From contig NZ_CP058907.1 in NCBI RefSeq assembly GCF_013415845.1, forward strand, positions 1,426,001-1,490,000: DNA of 64,000 bases, given 5' to 3'. The notes beneath the pieces were generated by a model that ran no database searches, had not been told where the DNA came from, and was given only the letters and a program-made list of their open reading frames with translations. How positions within the stretch are numbered: the stretch's first letter is position 1; each line of letters begins with the position of its first letter. Position numbers and translations under genes: made by a program. Of the stretch, positions 25,764-35,294 are shown piece by piece. Source of the DNA: Rhodopseudomonas palustris. Its GTDB lineage: Bacteria; Pseudomonadota; Alphaproteobacteria; Rhizobiales; Xanthobacteraceae.

Positions 25764-27422
25764 ATGCCGGATCAGCGATTCTCCCAAGGCGCGACCGAAT
25801 GGACTCGAAAGCTCGCTAACATTCGGTTGCGCAAGTGCACCGTCGCGCTGGCGATGGTCGCGGCTGTATTACTTGCCGCGCCCGTTCGTGCCGCCGAGGT
25901 GCCGCAGCCCGGTGGAACCCTGACTGCCATCATCCAGCCCGAGCCGGTGATCCTCACGGCTGCGCTCAACACCGCGGCCCCGACCGGTACGGTCAGCGGC
26001 AATATCTTCGACGGTCTGGTCGACTACGACACCAGCCTCAAGCCGATCCCGGCGCTCGCGGAGAGCTGGGAAACGTCGGCCGACGGGCTGTCGTTCACGC
26101 TGCATCTGCGCAAAGGTGTCCTCTGGCACGACGGCAAGCCCTTCACCTCCGCCGACGTCAAGTGGACGCTGGAGAATGTCTGGAAAACGATCCATCCACG
26201 CAACCAGGCGACTTTCGCCAAGGTCCGTGCCGTCGAGACGCCCGACGATGCCACGGTGATCTTGCGACTCAGCGAACCGTCGGTGGCGATCCTCAGTTCG
26301 ATCAACAGTAACGGGGCGCAGGTGCTTCCTAAGCACCTTTATGAAGGTACCGACATTCTCAACAATCCCTATAACAACAAGCCCGTCGGCACCGGCCCCT
26401 TCGTGTTCAAGGAATGGAAGAAGGGCGAGTACATCCTGCTCGAGAAGAATCCAAACTATTGGGATAAGGGCAAGCCGTATCTCGACAAGGTCATCTACAA
26501 GGTGGTGCCGGATGCGGCTGCGCGGTCCGCCGGACTCGAGAAGGGCGAGATCCAGTACGCCACGCTGAGCCCGGTGCCGCTGAAGGATGCCGAACGGCTC
26601 GGCAAGCTGCCTGGCCTGAAGATCGAAACCGCGGGCTATGAATGGTTGTCGCCATGGCTGTTCCTCGATTTCAACGTCGAGCGCGGTCCGCTCAAGGACA
26701 TCCGGGTGCGCCACGCGCTGGCGCGGGCGATCGACCGCAAGGCGGTCGCCAACGTGGTCTGGTACGGCTTCGCTAAGCCCGCGGGCAGCCCGATTCCTTC
26801 GACGCTGGCGGCGTTCCACGATGCCAGCGCGGCGACCGACACGTTCGACGTGAAGTCGTCCGATGCCCTGCTCGATGAGGCAGGCTTCAAGCGCGGCGCC
26901 GACGGCAACCGCTTCACGCTGTTCATCGACTACATCCCCTATGGCGACGACTACAAGCGAACGGCCGAATACATCAAGCAGGCGCTGAAGCGCGTCGGTG
27001 TCGACGTCACCATTCGGACACAGGATACGGCGGCCTATACCAAACGGGTCTACGGCGATCGCGATTTCGATCTGTCGATCACCTGGTTCGCGGCGTTCTC
27101 GGATCCGCAGATCGGCGTCACCCGTGCCTACTGGTCTGCGTCCGTCGGCAAGAACATCCCGTGGACCAACGGTTCGGGCTACAGGAGCAACGAGGTCGAT
27201 CAGATCATCTCGAAAGTGCAGGGCGAGCCAGATCCGGTCAAGCGCGTCGCATTATTCAAGGACTTCCAGAAGATCGTGCTGACCGATCTGCCGACCTTGC
27301 CGCTGGTCGAACTCAAATTCTTCACGGTGCAGGCGGCAAATCTGAAGACGCTGAAAATCCGCGGCGATCAAGTCTACGGCAGCTTCCGCGACTTCTGGTT
27401 CGAGGTCCCGAAGCAGAATTGA
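25764..27422 (+). CDS. Oligopeptide/dipeptide-type ABC transporter substrate-binding protein (family 5), copy 1
   Basis: A 552-residue family-5 extracellular binding protein. The N-terminus has an unusually long basic region before the hydrophobic core VALAMVAAVLLAAPVRAAEV, so the start is not certain; GAGGA lies four bases before the chosen ATG. The mature protein has GGTLTAIIQPEPVILTAALN, LRKGVLWHDGKPFTSADVKW and SITWFAAFSDPQIGVTRAYW, all typical of DppA/OppA-like proteins. It is clearly paralogous to the next gene. The ligand is not predictable; nickel, peptides, opines and glycosides all occur in the family. Confidence 0.9.
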   Translation: MPDQRFSQGATEWTRKLANIRLRKCTVALAMVAAVLLAAPVRAAEVPQPGGTLTAIIQPEPVILTAALNTAAPTGTVSGNIFDGLVDYDTSLKPIPALAESWETSADGLSFTLHLRKGVLWHDGKPFTSADVKWTLENVWKTIHPRNQATFAKVRAVETPDDATVILRLSEPSVAILSSINSNGAQVLPKHLYEGTDILNNPYNNKPVGTGPFVFKEWKKGEYILLEKNPNYWDKGKPYLDKVIYKVVPDAAARSAGLEKGEIQYATLSPVPLKDAERLGKLPGLKIETAGYEWLSPWLFLDFNVERGPLKDIRVRHALARAIDRKAVANVVWYGFAKPAGSPIPSTLAAFHDASAATDTFDVKSSDALLDEAGFKRGADGNRFTLFIDYIPYGDDYKRTAEYIKQALKRVGVDVTIRTQDTAAYTKRVYGDRDFDLSITWFAAFSDPQIGVTRAYWSASVGKNIPWTNGSGYRSNEVDQIISKVQGEPDPVKRVALFKDFQKIVLTDLPTLPLVELKFFTVQAANLKTLKIRGDQVYGSFRDFWFEVPKQN

Positions 27423-27493
27423 TCTCCGCTGCTCGGCGGCGGTGTGCCTCTGCCGAGCTACTCGACGATCTCCGCCAGCAAAGGACTTGCGAC

Positions 27494-29107
27494 ATGACTC
27501 CGATCGTAACCAAGCCGCGCGTCTGGATAGCGGCACTTGCCACCGTGGTTCTTGCCGTCGCGCCGTCGCTGGCCGCCGAGACGCCGAGATCGGGCGGCAC
27601 GCTGACTGCGATCGTCCAGCCGGAGCCGGTGACGTTGACGCCGGCCGCCAACACGGCGCAGCCCACCCAAGTGATCGCGGCCAACATCTTCGATGGCCTG
27701 GTGTATTACGACCTCGATCTGAAGCCGCAGCCGTCGCTGGCGACGAGCTGGACGGTGGCGCCGGACGGACTGACCATAAGCTTCAAGCTGCGCAGCGGCG
27801 TGAGATGGCACGACGGCCGGTCGTTCTCGTCCGCCGATGTCAAGTGGAGCCTGGAGAACGTCTGGAAGACCATTCATCCGCGCAACAAGGCGATCTTCGA
27901 GAACGTCTCCAGCGTGGATACGCCCGACGATCACACCGTGATCCTGCATCTTGCGAAGCCGTCGCTGCCGATCCTGAGCGTGATCAACGGCGTCGGCGCG
28001 CCGATCCTGCCGAAGCATCTCTACGAAGGCACGGACATTCTCAATAATCCATACAACAACAAGCCCGTCGGCACCGGCGCGTTTGTGTTCAAGGAATGGA
28101 AGAAGGGCGAGTACATCGTCCTGGAACGCAATCCGACCTATTGGGAGCCGAACAGACCCTATCTCGACAAGGTCGTGTTCAAGATCATCCCGGATGCCGC
28201 GGCACGCGCCGCCGCGATCGAGAAGGGTGAGGTCCAGTACGCCGCCTTCAATCCGGTGCCGTTCCGCGACGTCGAGCGGCTGTCGAAACTGCCGGGCCTC
28301 AAGGTCGATACCCGTGGCTATGACTGGCTGTCGCCGTTGCTCTATCTCGACCTCAATGTCGAGAACTCATATCTCAAGGACCTACGGGTCCGACAGGCGA
28401 TCGCCCATGCGCTCGACAAGGACGCAATCGCCAAAGTGGTTTGGTACGGCTTCGGCAAGCCGGCGATCAGCCCGGTGCCGTCGACGCTCACCACGTTCCA
28501 CGATGCCAGAGTGCCAACCTATCCGTTCGATCCGAAGAAGGCCGAAGCGCTGCTCGACGAGGCCGGCTTCAAGCGCGGCGCTGACGGCGTGCGCTTCACA
28601 CTCAACCACGACTTCCTGCCCTACGGCGACGACTACAAGCGCACCGGAGAGTATCTCAAGCAGGCGCTGAAGCGGGTCGGCATCGACATCAACATCCGTA
28701 GCCAGGATTCTGCTGCATTCATCAAGCGGGTCTATGCCGATCGCGATTTCGACATTTCCAGCTCCTGGAACGGTGCCTTTCCGGATCCGCAGATCGGCGT
28801 GGTTCGAGCCTACTGGTCGGGCTGGCTCGGCACCAAGACACCCTGGACCAACGGCTCCGGCTATCGCAACGCCGAGGTCGACGGCCTGATCCAGGCCGCG
28901 GCGATCGAGGGCGATCCGGCCAAGCGCGTCGACGATTTCAAACGCTTCCAGCAGATCGTGCTACGTGACCTCCCGACGTTGCCGCTGCTGGAGCTGCGAT
29001 TCTTCACCATCCATGCGTCTGGTCTCAAAGACGTGGTGCTGCAGGCGGATCAATCCTACGGTTCGCTGAAGAACGCCTGGTTCGAAACGCCGCCTGCGCA
29101 GAACTGA
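27494..29107 (+). CDS. Oligopeptide/dipeptide-type ABC transporter substrate-binding protein (family 5), copy 2
   Basis: A 537-residue protein with a normal signal peptide (WIAALATVVLAVAPSLAAE). It matches copy 1 through long identical blocks, such as GTDILNNPYNNKPVGTG and FKEWKKGEYI, so the pair arose by tandem duplication. The longer reading frame upstream overlaps copy 1 in another frame and is not used. It is followed by DppB-, DppC-, DppD- and DppF-like genes. Divergence in the ligand domain (SSWNGAFPDPQIGVVRAYWS versus the copy 1 form) suggests different ligand choice with a shared membrane complex (inference). Confidence 0.9.
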   Translation: MTPIVTKPRVWIAALATVVLAVAPSLAAETPRSGGTLTAIVQPEPVTLTPAANTAQPTQVIAANIFDGLVYYDLDLKPQPSLATSWTVAPDGLTISFKLRSGVRWHDGRSFSSADVKWSLENVWKTIHPRNKAIFENVSSVDTPDDHTVILHLAKPSLPILSVINGVGAPILPKHLYEGTDILNNPYNNKPVGTGAFVFKEWKKGEYIVLERNPTYWEPNRPYLDKVVFKIIPDAAARAAAIEKGEVQYAAFNPVPFRDVERLSKLPGLKVDTRGYDWLSPLLYLDLNVENSYLKDLRVRQAIAHALDKDAIAKVVWYGFGKPAISPVPSTLTTFHDARVPTYPFDPKKAEALLDEAGFKRGADGVRFTLNHDFLPYGDDYKRTGEYLKQALKRVGIDINIRSQDSAAFIKRVYADRDFDISSSWNGAFPDPQIGVVRAYWSGWLGTKTPWTNGSGYRNAEVDGLIQAAAIEGDPAKRVDDFKRFQQIVLRDLPTLPLLELRFFTIHASGLKDVVLQADQSYGSLKNAWFETPPAQN

Positions 29108-29119
29108 CGGGCCTCACAC

Positions 29120-30100
29120 GTGACGATGACCGTGCTGAGCTTCCTGGCACGCAGGGGCGTGCAACTGGCGCTGGTGGTGCTCGGCATCGCCGTGATCAAC
29201 TTCTTCCTGCTGCACCTCGCCCCGGGCGACGCGGCGCAGGTGCTGGCCGGGGAAGCGGGTTCGGCCACACCGGAGTATCTCGCCGCGCTGCGCAAGCAGT
29301 TCGGACTTGACCAGTCGCTACCGGTGCAGTTCGGGGTCTATCTCGGCAACCTGCTGACGTTCAATCTCGGCTATTCGTTCCGCCAGGGGATGCCGGTCGC
29401 GGAGCTGATCATGCAGCGGCTGCCGGCGACGCTGCTGCTGATGGGAACGGCGATCGGCTTCGCACTGGTGGTCGGATCGGCGCTCGGCGTCGCCGCGGCA
29501 CGCAACGCCGGGCGCGTCGCCGATACTGCGATCTCCGCCGTTGCGCTGCTGTTCTATGCGACGCCAGTGTTCTGGACCGGGATCATGCTGATCGTGGTGT
29601 TCTCGGTCTGGCTCGACTGGCTGCCGGTCGGCGGCATGGTCAGCATCGAGAAAGGCTACACCGGCGTCGCCTATCTGCAAGACGTCCTGCTGCATCTGAT
29701 CCTGCCGGCGGCAACGCTCGGACTGTTCTTTCTCGCCGTGTATGCGCGATTGATGCGCGCGGCGATGATCGACGTGCAGGGACAGGACTTCGTCCGCACC
29801 GCGGTCGCCAAGGGCGTCCGGCCGGGCCGCATCGCGCGGCGGCACGTGCTGCGCAATGCGTTGCTGCCGGTGGTCACGATGTTGGGGGTGCAGGTGGGCT
29901 CGGTGCTCGGCGGCGCCATCCTGGTCGAGACCGTGTTCTCCTGGCCGGGGCTCGGTCGGCTGGCGTTCGAGGCGCTGTTCCAGCGCGATCTCAATCTGCT
30001 GCTCGGCATTCTGCTGTGTAGTTCGGTGGTGGTGGTGATCGCCAATATCCTGATCGATCTCTTGTACACCGTGCTCGATCCGCGCATCGAACTGATCTGA
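29120..30100 (+). CDS. dppB: Peptide-type ABC transporter permease, DppB family
   Basis: A 326-residue permease with six hydrophobic segments. Typical features are FFLLHLAPGDAAQVLAGEAG after the first helix, GYSFRQGMPV and the EAA-loop DFVRTAVAKGVRPGRIARRH, ending LLYTVLDPRIEL. The start may be the GTG at 29120 or the ATG at 29126; neither has a strong ribosome site. It lies 12 bases after the second binding-protein gene. Confidence 0.9.
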   Translation: MTMTVLSFLARRGVQLALVVLGIAVINFFLLHLAPGDAAQVLAGEAGSATPEYLAALRKQFGLDQSLPVQFGVYLGNLLTFNLGYSFRQGMPVAELIMQRLPATLLLMGTAIGFALVVGSALGVAAARNAGRVADTAISAVALLFYATPVFWTGIMLIVVFSVWLDWLPVGGMVSIEKGYTGVAYLQDVLLHLILPAATLGLFFLAVYARLMRAAMIDVQGQDFVRTAVAKGVRPGRIARRHVLRNALLPVVTMLGVQVGSVLGGAILVETVFSWPGLGRLAFEALFQRDLNLLLGILLCSSVVVVIANILIDLLYTVLDPRIELI

Positions 30101-30102
30101 TC

Positions 30103-30984
30103 ATGACCCTCATTGATTTCGCCGTCGGTAATTCCCGTTTTCGTCCCGGCCGGAGCAGCCTGTTCTCGCGTGCGATCCGGCAGCCGTCGGCGCTGATCGG
30201 GATGGTGCTGCTCGGCGCGATCATCGCGCTGGCGCTCCTCGCTGATCAGATCTTCCCTGGCGATCCGCTTGATTTCGTCGGACAGCCTTTCCTGCGGCCC
30301 GGGGCCGATCCCGCGTTTTTACTCGGCACCGACATGCTCGGGCGCGATCTGGCGTCCGGCATCGCGCATGGTGCGCGAATTTCGCTGTTGATCGGCGCGG
30401 TGGCCACGGCGGTGTCGCTGGTGATCGGCGTCGGTGTCGGTGCGATTGCCGGCTATTACGGCGGCAAGGTCGATGCCGCGTTGATGCGGCTGACCGAGTT
30501 CTTCCAGACCATTCCGCAGTTTCTGTTCGCGTTGACGATCGTGGCGATCCTGCAGCCCACTATTCCCACCATCGTTGCCGCCATCGGCGTGACGGCCTGG
30601 CCGAGTCTCGCGCGACTCGTCCGCGCCGAGATCCTCAAGCTGCGCCACGGCGACCTGGTGCAGGCGGAGATCGCGCTGGGCGCCTCCGACCTGCGCATCA
30701 TCTTCCTGCATCTGTTGCCGAACACGCTCGCGCCGATCATCGTCTCCGGCTCGGTCATGGTCGCCACCGCGATCCTCACCGAGTCGAGCCTGGCGTTTCT
30801 CGGCCTCGGCGATCCTAATGTGGTGAGCTGGGGCGGTATGGTCGGCGCAGGGCGCGAAGTGTTGCGCTCGGATTGGTACATCGCGACGATCCCTGGCCTC
30901 GCTATCGTCGTCGCCGTGTTGGCGCTCAACCTGCTGGGCGACGGATTGAACGATGCCATCGATCCCAAGCGGGAGCGTCGGTGA
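30103..30984 (+). CDS. dppC: Peptide-type ABC transporter permease, DppC family
   Basis: A 293-residue permease starting two bases after dppB. It shows FLLGTDMLGRDLASGIAHGA, the family hallmark, the helix GVGAIAGYYGGKVDAALMR, the EAA region LRHGDLVQAEIALGASDLRI and the end LLGDGLNDAIDPKRERR. It overlaps the dppD start by one base. Confidence 0.92.
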   Translation: MTLIDFAVGNSRFRPGRSSLFSRAIRQPSALIGMVLLGAIIALALLADQIFPGDPLDFVGQPFLRPGADPAFLLGTDMLGRDLASGIAHGARISLLIGAVATAVSLVIGVGVGAIAGYYGGKVDAALMRLTEFFQTIPQFLFALTIVAILQPTIPTIVAAIGVTAWPSLARLVRAEILKLRHGDLVQAEIALGASDLRIIFLHLLPNTLAPIIVSGSVMVATAILTESSLAFLGLGDPNVVSWGGMVGAGREVLRSDWYIATIPGLAIVVAVLALNLLGDGLNDAIDPKRERR

Positions 30985-32006
30985 TGGTCGGTCTGCCGGC
31001 GCTATCGGTCGAGGGGCTGACCGTCAAATTCGCCGATCGGGGCGGCGACCTGACGGCGGTGAGCGGCCTCGATTTCGAACTGGCGCAAGGTGAAACGCTG
31101 GCGCTGGTCGGCGAGTCCGGCTGCGGCAAGTCGCTGACGGCGCTGGCGCTGCTCGGGCTGATCGCGCCGCCTGGGCGTGTCGAAGGCCACGCCATCAGGC
31201 TCGATGGCCGCGACATTCTGGGACTGCGCGGGGAGCAGATGCGCAGGCTGCGCGGCAATCGCATCGCGATGATCTTCCAGGAACCGATGACGGCGCTCAA
31301 CCCGGTGCTCAGCATTGGAGAACAGATCGTCGAAGCGATCCGCGAGCACGAGAACATTTCCTATTCGGCCGCGCGTGAGCGCGCTGTGGCGCTGCTCGAT
31401 CGGGTGCGGATTCCCGATCCGCGTCGCCGGTTCGACGACTATCCGCATCGGCTGTCCGGCGGCATGCGGCAGCGCGTGGTGATTGCGATCGCGCTGGCCT
31501 GTTCCCCGTCGGTTCTGGTGGCCGACGAGCCCACCACCGCGCTTGACGTGACGATCCAGGCGCAGATCCTGGAGCTGATCGACGAGCTGAAGCGCGAGAC
31601 CGGCACTGCGGTGCTGCTCATTACTCACGACCTCGGCGTCGTGGCTGAACACGCCGACCGAGTGTTGGTGATGTATGCCGGCCGCAAGGTTGAGGAGCGC
31701 GCGACCAGGGACCTGCTACGCACGCCGCGTCATCCCTACACAAGCGGCCTGATCGCCGCCCACCCGCGGCTGGGCGCGGGCAGCGGCTTTCGCGCGCGGC
31801 TCACCGAGATTGGCGGGATGGTGCCGTCGCTGCGCGAGATGCCGCTGGGCTGTCGTTTCGCGCCGCGCTGTCTGCTCGCGATCGAGGCTTGTCACGTCGC
31901 GCCGCCGCCGCTGATTCCGGTAAGGGAGGGCGGATCTGTCGCTTGTCTGAGAATCGAGGAGTCGCGTGTTTCAGAGCTCGCTTCCTTTGGTGCCGGCGCA
32001 TCTTGA
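30984..32006 (+). CDS. dppD: Peptide-type ABC transporter ATP-binding protein, DppD family
   Basis: A 340-residue ATPase with Walker [11 protein letters not shown], signature [17 protein letters not shown] and Walker [21 protein letters not shown], plus the C-terminal oligopeptide-transporter Cys motif [16 protein letters not shown], which holds an Fe-S cluster in some family members. The ATG at 30984 has GGGAG about eight bases upstream and overlaps the dppC stop. It overlaps the dppF start by about 40 bases. Confidence 0.92.
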   Translation: MVGLPALSVEGLTVKFADRGGDLTAVSGLDFELAQGETLALVGESGCGKSLTALALLGLIAPPGRVEGHAIRLDGRDILGLRGEQMRRLRGNRIAMIFQEPMTALNPVLSIGEQIVEAIREHENISYSAARERAVALLDRVRIPDPRRRFDDYPHRLSGGMRQRVVIAIALACSPSVLVADEPTTALDVTIQAQILELIDELKRETGTAVLLITHDLGVVAEHADRVLVMYAGRKVEERATRDLLRTPRHPYTSGLIAAHPRLGAGSGFRARLTEIGGMVPSLREMPLGCRFAPRCLLAIEACHVAPPPLIPVREGGSVACLRIEESRVSELASFGAGAS

Positions 32007-32964
32007 GCCGCTGCTCACGGTCGACGACCTCGTGGTCCGGTTCGGGACTTCGCGCGGGGTGGTACAGGCCGTCGACGGTGTGTCACTCACGATCCGGCCC
32101 GGCGAGACGCTGGGCCTGGTCGGTGAGTCCGGCTGCGGCAAGTCCACCCTGGGGCGCGCGATCGCGCGCCTGATCGAGCCCGAGCGCGGCAGCGTGCGGC
32201 TCGGCGGCGTCGATCTCAGCCGGCTGTCCCGGAACGAGTTGCGCGCGCATCGCAGCGATATTCAGATGGTGTTTCAGGATCCGCTGGCATCGCTTGATCC
32301 ACGCTGGACCGTCGGGGCGCTGATCGCCGAGCCGCTCAACATCCATCGGATCGGAAGCCGCGCCGAGCGGCGCGACCGCGTTGCCGATCTCCTGACCAAG
32401 GTCGGCTTGCCGGCCGACGCAGCCGGCCGCCATCCGCATCAATTCTCCGGCGGCCAGCGCCAGCGCATCGGCATCGCGCGCGCGTTGGCGCTCGATCCCA
32501 AACTGCTGGTGCTCGACGAGCCGGTTTCGGCGCTCGACGTCTCGGTGCAGGCGCAGATCCTGAACTTGCTGGTCGATTTGCAGAAGCAACTCGGCGTCGC
32601 GTATCTGTTCATCAGCCACGATCTCTCAGTCGTCGAGTATATCAGCGACACGGTCGCGGTGATGTATCTCGGCCGTATCGTCGAGATCGCGTCTCGTGAA
32701 CGGTTGTGGTCAGCGCCGGCGCACCCCTACACGCAGGCGCTGTTCGCCTCGATCCCGCGGATCGACTGCAACAGCCCCGGCCGACGCGGCGCGCCGCTGA
32801 AGGGGGATTTGCCGAGCCCCTATGCGCCGCCGTCCGGCTGCCGGTTTCATACACGCTGCCCGGTGGCGCTGGAGCGTTGCCGAACGGAAACTCCCCGGCC
32901 GGTGCGGTCGTGCGGTGACGCGGGTCACTCGGTCGCGTGCCATCTGGTTGTGGACGAGAAATAG
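31966..32964 (+). CDS. dppF: Peptide-type ABC transporter ATP-binding protein, DppF family
   Basis: A 332-residue ATPase with GTG start preceded by GAGGAG. Walker A is [27 protein letters not shown], the signature FSGGQRQRIGIARALALD and Walker B LLVLDEPVSALDVSVQAQIL are canonical. The C-terminal block SGCRFHTRCPVALERC carries the paired cysteines of this subfamily. It completes the importer begun by the two tandem binding proteins. Confidence 0.92.
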   Translation: MFQSSLPLVPAHLEPLLTVDDLVVRFGTSRGVVQAVDGVSLTIRPGETLGLVGESGCGKSTLGRAIARLIEPERGSVRLGGVDLSRLSRNELRAHRSDIQMVFQDPLASLDPRWTVGALIAEPLNIHRIGSRAERRDRVADLLTKVGLPADAAGRHPHQFSGGQRQRIGIARALALDPKLLVLDEPVSALDVSVQAQILNLLVDLQKQLGVAYLFISHDLSVVEYISDTVAVMYLGRIVEIASRERLWSAPAHPYTQALFASIPRIDCNSPGRRGAPLKGDLPSPYAPPSGCRFHTRCPVALERCRTETPRPVRSCGDAGHSVACHLVVDEK

Positions 32965-33358
32965 ATCAGAGTTCGGGACGAGACTGCGGTCAACAGGATC
33001 CGCTCGCCCAAGCGATCCAAAGTCACGACGCTCGCTCACCAAGCGACGTGCGTCTGGCGCGGAACGGGTAGTTCCTATGCGGCGAACCACTGCTCGACGA
33101 CGACGGCTCTTGCTTCCTTGTTGGATTTGCGACGGCAAGGTGCGTGACCGTTTGAGACGCCTGCTCGGAATTTTACTGTCGTGGTGCCGTTGCATCGACG
33201 ATTTTGCTTCTGATGCGTACGTCCAATTTGAAGTTTCCTTTCATCGACAATTCTCCAGTGCGAAATCTATAACGCCGGTAGCAGTGGGCTCCGCGCCGCG
33301 TCACACCGCAAGGCTGTGCAATGTCGCATGAAGCCGTTTTAGAAGGAGCGTGACTTCG
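32965..33358. other. Intergenic region with no recognised feature
   Basis: About 390 bases between the peptide importer and an Ssu-type importer. I see no supported gene, riboswitch or terminator. It presumably holds the promoter of the following operon; the ribosome site AGAAGGAG at 33341-33348 belongs to the next gene. Confidence 0.4.
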
Positions 33359-34408
33359 ATGTTTGACGTTGCAGACAATCGCGATGCCGTCAGCCGTTTC
33401 AAATCGAGCCGCCGGTCGTTTCTGCAGAGCGCATTGGTTGGGGCATCGATAGGTCTGTCAGGCGCGTTTTCGCGAACGGCGTCGGCTGAAGCCTCCGAAA
33501 TCCGCCTCGCGAACCAGTATGGCTTTGGGCATCTGCCGTTGACCATCATGAAGGACCAGAAAATCATCGAGAAGCATGCCGCGGCGGCAGGAATCCCGTT
33601 GAAGGTGTCTTGGATCAACACGCAGGGCTCTGCGACCTACGAAGCGCTGGTCTCCGGATCGGTCGACGTGATCAGCGCCGGTCTCCCCGGTGTTTTCAAT
33701 CTCTGGGACAAAACACGCGGGGCTGTCCGCGCCATCGGTCCTGCCGGCGCGGTGCCGATGGTTCTCGTCACGCGCAATCCGAAGGTGCTTTCCGTGAAGG
33801 ACTTCACCGACGCGGATCGTATCGCTGTTCCCACCGTCCGGGTGTCGCCGCAGGCGATCTTCCTGCAGCAGGCGGCAGCGGAAGCGTTCGGCCCAACGAA
33901 TTTCAATAAGCTCGACCATCTCACGGTCAGTCTGTCCCATCCCGATGCCTTGGCTGCCTTCCTCTCCGGTGGCGAGGTAAACGCACATTTCTCGATCGCG
34001 CCATTTCTGGCCCAGGAACTGAAAGTGCCGGGAACGCGTGCGATCCTCGACAGCGGTGAGACGCCGAACGGTCCCACGACCCAGGTCGTGCTCGCATCGA
34101 CGCAGAAATTCCGGGAGCAGAATCCGAAGCTGTTCGCGATCTTCTTCGCCGCCTACCAGGAGACGCTGGAGAGCATCGCCGCCGACTCCCGCCGCACGGC
34201 TGAAAGCTATCTTCGCGAATCCGGCGACAAGACCTCGCTGGAAGACACGACGCGGCAACTGACCGAATTGCGCCGCTACTACGATATCGTTCCGCGCAAC
34301 ACCTTGGCTCTCGCCAAGTTCATGAACGACATCGGCACGATCAAGACGCGTCCGGCGACTTGGAAGGAGTTCTACTTCCCTGAGATTCATAATCTTGCCG
34401 GTAGCTGA
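33359..34408 (+). CDS. ABC transporter substrate-binding protein, SsuA/NMT1-like, Tat-exported
   Basis: A 349-residue periplasmic binding protein. A twin-arginine signal SSRRSFLQSALVGASIGLSG precedes an A-x-A cleavage region. The mature start EIRLANQYGFGHLPLTIMKD and the segment GSVDVISAGLPGVF fit the SsuA/NrtA/ThiY-like class. The ATG at 33359 is placed ten bases after AGAAGGAG; the GTG at 33350 is too close to that site. It starts an operon with an ATPase, a permease and an acyl-CoA synthetase. Confidence 0.88.
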   Translation: MFDVADNRDAVSRFKSSRRSFLQSALVGASIGLSGAFSRTASAEASEIRLANQYGFGHLPLTIMKDQKIIEKHAAAAGIPLKVSWINTQGSATYEALVSGSVDVISAGLPGVFNLWDKTRGAVRAIGPAGAVPMVLVTRNPKVLSVKDFTDADRIAVPTVRVSPQAIFLQQAAAEAFGPTNFNKLDHLTVSLSHPDALAAFLSGGEVNAHFSIAPFLAQELKVPGTRAILDSGETPNGPTTQVVLASTQKFREQNPKLFAIFFAAYQETLESIAADSRRTAESYLRESGDKTSLEDTTRQLTELRRYYDIVPRNTLALAKFMNDIGTIKTRPATWKEFYFPEIHNLAGS

Positions 34409-34478
34409 GCGCGGCTTCTGGGCCACGGACGAGACTCTCTTCCGCAGCTTTCGGCGGCTGCTATCAGGATCTCAAATC

Positions 34479-35294
34479 ATGAAACCTCAGTCGATGTGTG
34501 TGCCTCCATCCGAGGGCAGCACAGTCTTGTCTGTCGAAAGCGTGTCGCTGGTCTACAAGACGCAGGATGCGCTGGTTACCGCGGTCTCAGAGGTGAGTTT
34601 CCGGGTCGATCGCGGCGATCGCCTCGTTCTGCTCGGGACTTCGGGGTGCGGAAAATCATCATTGCTCAAGGCGATCGGCGGCTTCCTGCCCCCGACGCGC
34701 GGCGAGATCAAACTTCACGGCCGCCGGGTCCACGGCCCGGGCCCGGACCGGATGATGGTGTTCCAGGAGTTCGATCAGCTGCTACCGTGGAAGTCGGTGA
34801 CCGAGAACATCGCTTTCCCGCTCGAGATGAGCGGGCGTACCGATGCCGCCGAAGCGCGCCGCAGGGCGCTTCGCTTCGTCGATAAGGTTGGCCTCACTCG
34901 TTTCGCCGATGCCTATCCGCACACCTTGTCGGGCGGCATGAAGCAGCGTGTCGCCATCGCGCGGGCCATGGCGATGCAGCCAGAGATCCTGCTGATGGAC
35001 GAGCCGTTCGCATCGCTCGACGCGCTGACGCGGCGGCAGATGCAGAGCGAGTTGCTCGAACTCTGGCAGGACACCGACATCACGCTCGTCTTCGTCACGC
35101 ACTCGGTCGAGGAAGCCCTGATCATCGGCACGCGGCTGCTGCTGTTGTCATCGCAGCCGGGCAGGGTGCTCGACGACGTCTCGGCGGGTGGTGCGCCGCT
35201 GAGCGCGCTGGCACCGGACGAGCATCGTCGGTTGCTGGCTCACATCGATCGCCGGTTGTTAGGGGCAATGAAGCGCGACGAGGCGGCGGCATGA
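34479..35294 (+). CDS. ABC transporter ATP-binding protein, SsuB/TauB family
   Basis: A 271-residue ATPase. Walker A is GTSGCGKSSLL; the block MMVFQEFDQLLPWKSVTENI, signature LSGGMKQRVAIARAM and Walker B ILLMDEPFASLDALTRRQMQ are those of sulfonate/nitrate/taurine importers. The reading frame is open upstream, but the ATG at 34479 gives the normal N-terminus. It overlaps the permease start by four bases. Confidence 0.9.
   Translation: MKPQSMCVPPSEGSTVLSVESVSLVYKTQDALVTAVSEVSFRVDRGDRLVLLGTSGCGKSSLLKAIGGFLPPTRGEIKLHGRRVHGPGPDRMMVFQEFDQLLPWKSVTENIAFPLEMSGRTDAAEARRRALRFVDKVGLTRFADAYPHTLSGGMKQRVAIARAMAMQPEILLMDEPFASLDALTRRQMQSELLELWQDTDITLVFVTHSVEEALIIGTRLLLLSSQPGRVLDDVSAGGAPLSALAPDEHRRLLAHIDRRLLGAMKRDEAAA

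Noticed and set aside
25764..29107. The two family-5 binding proteins as one gene split by a frameshift
   Set aside because: Each is a complete protein with its own signal peptide and C-terminus; they are paralogues.
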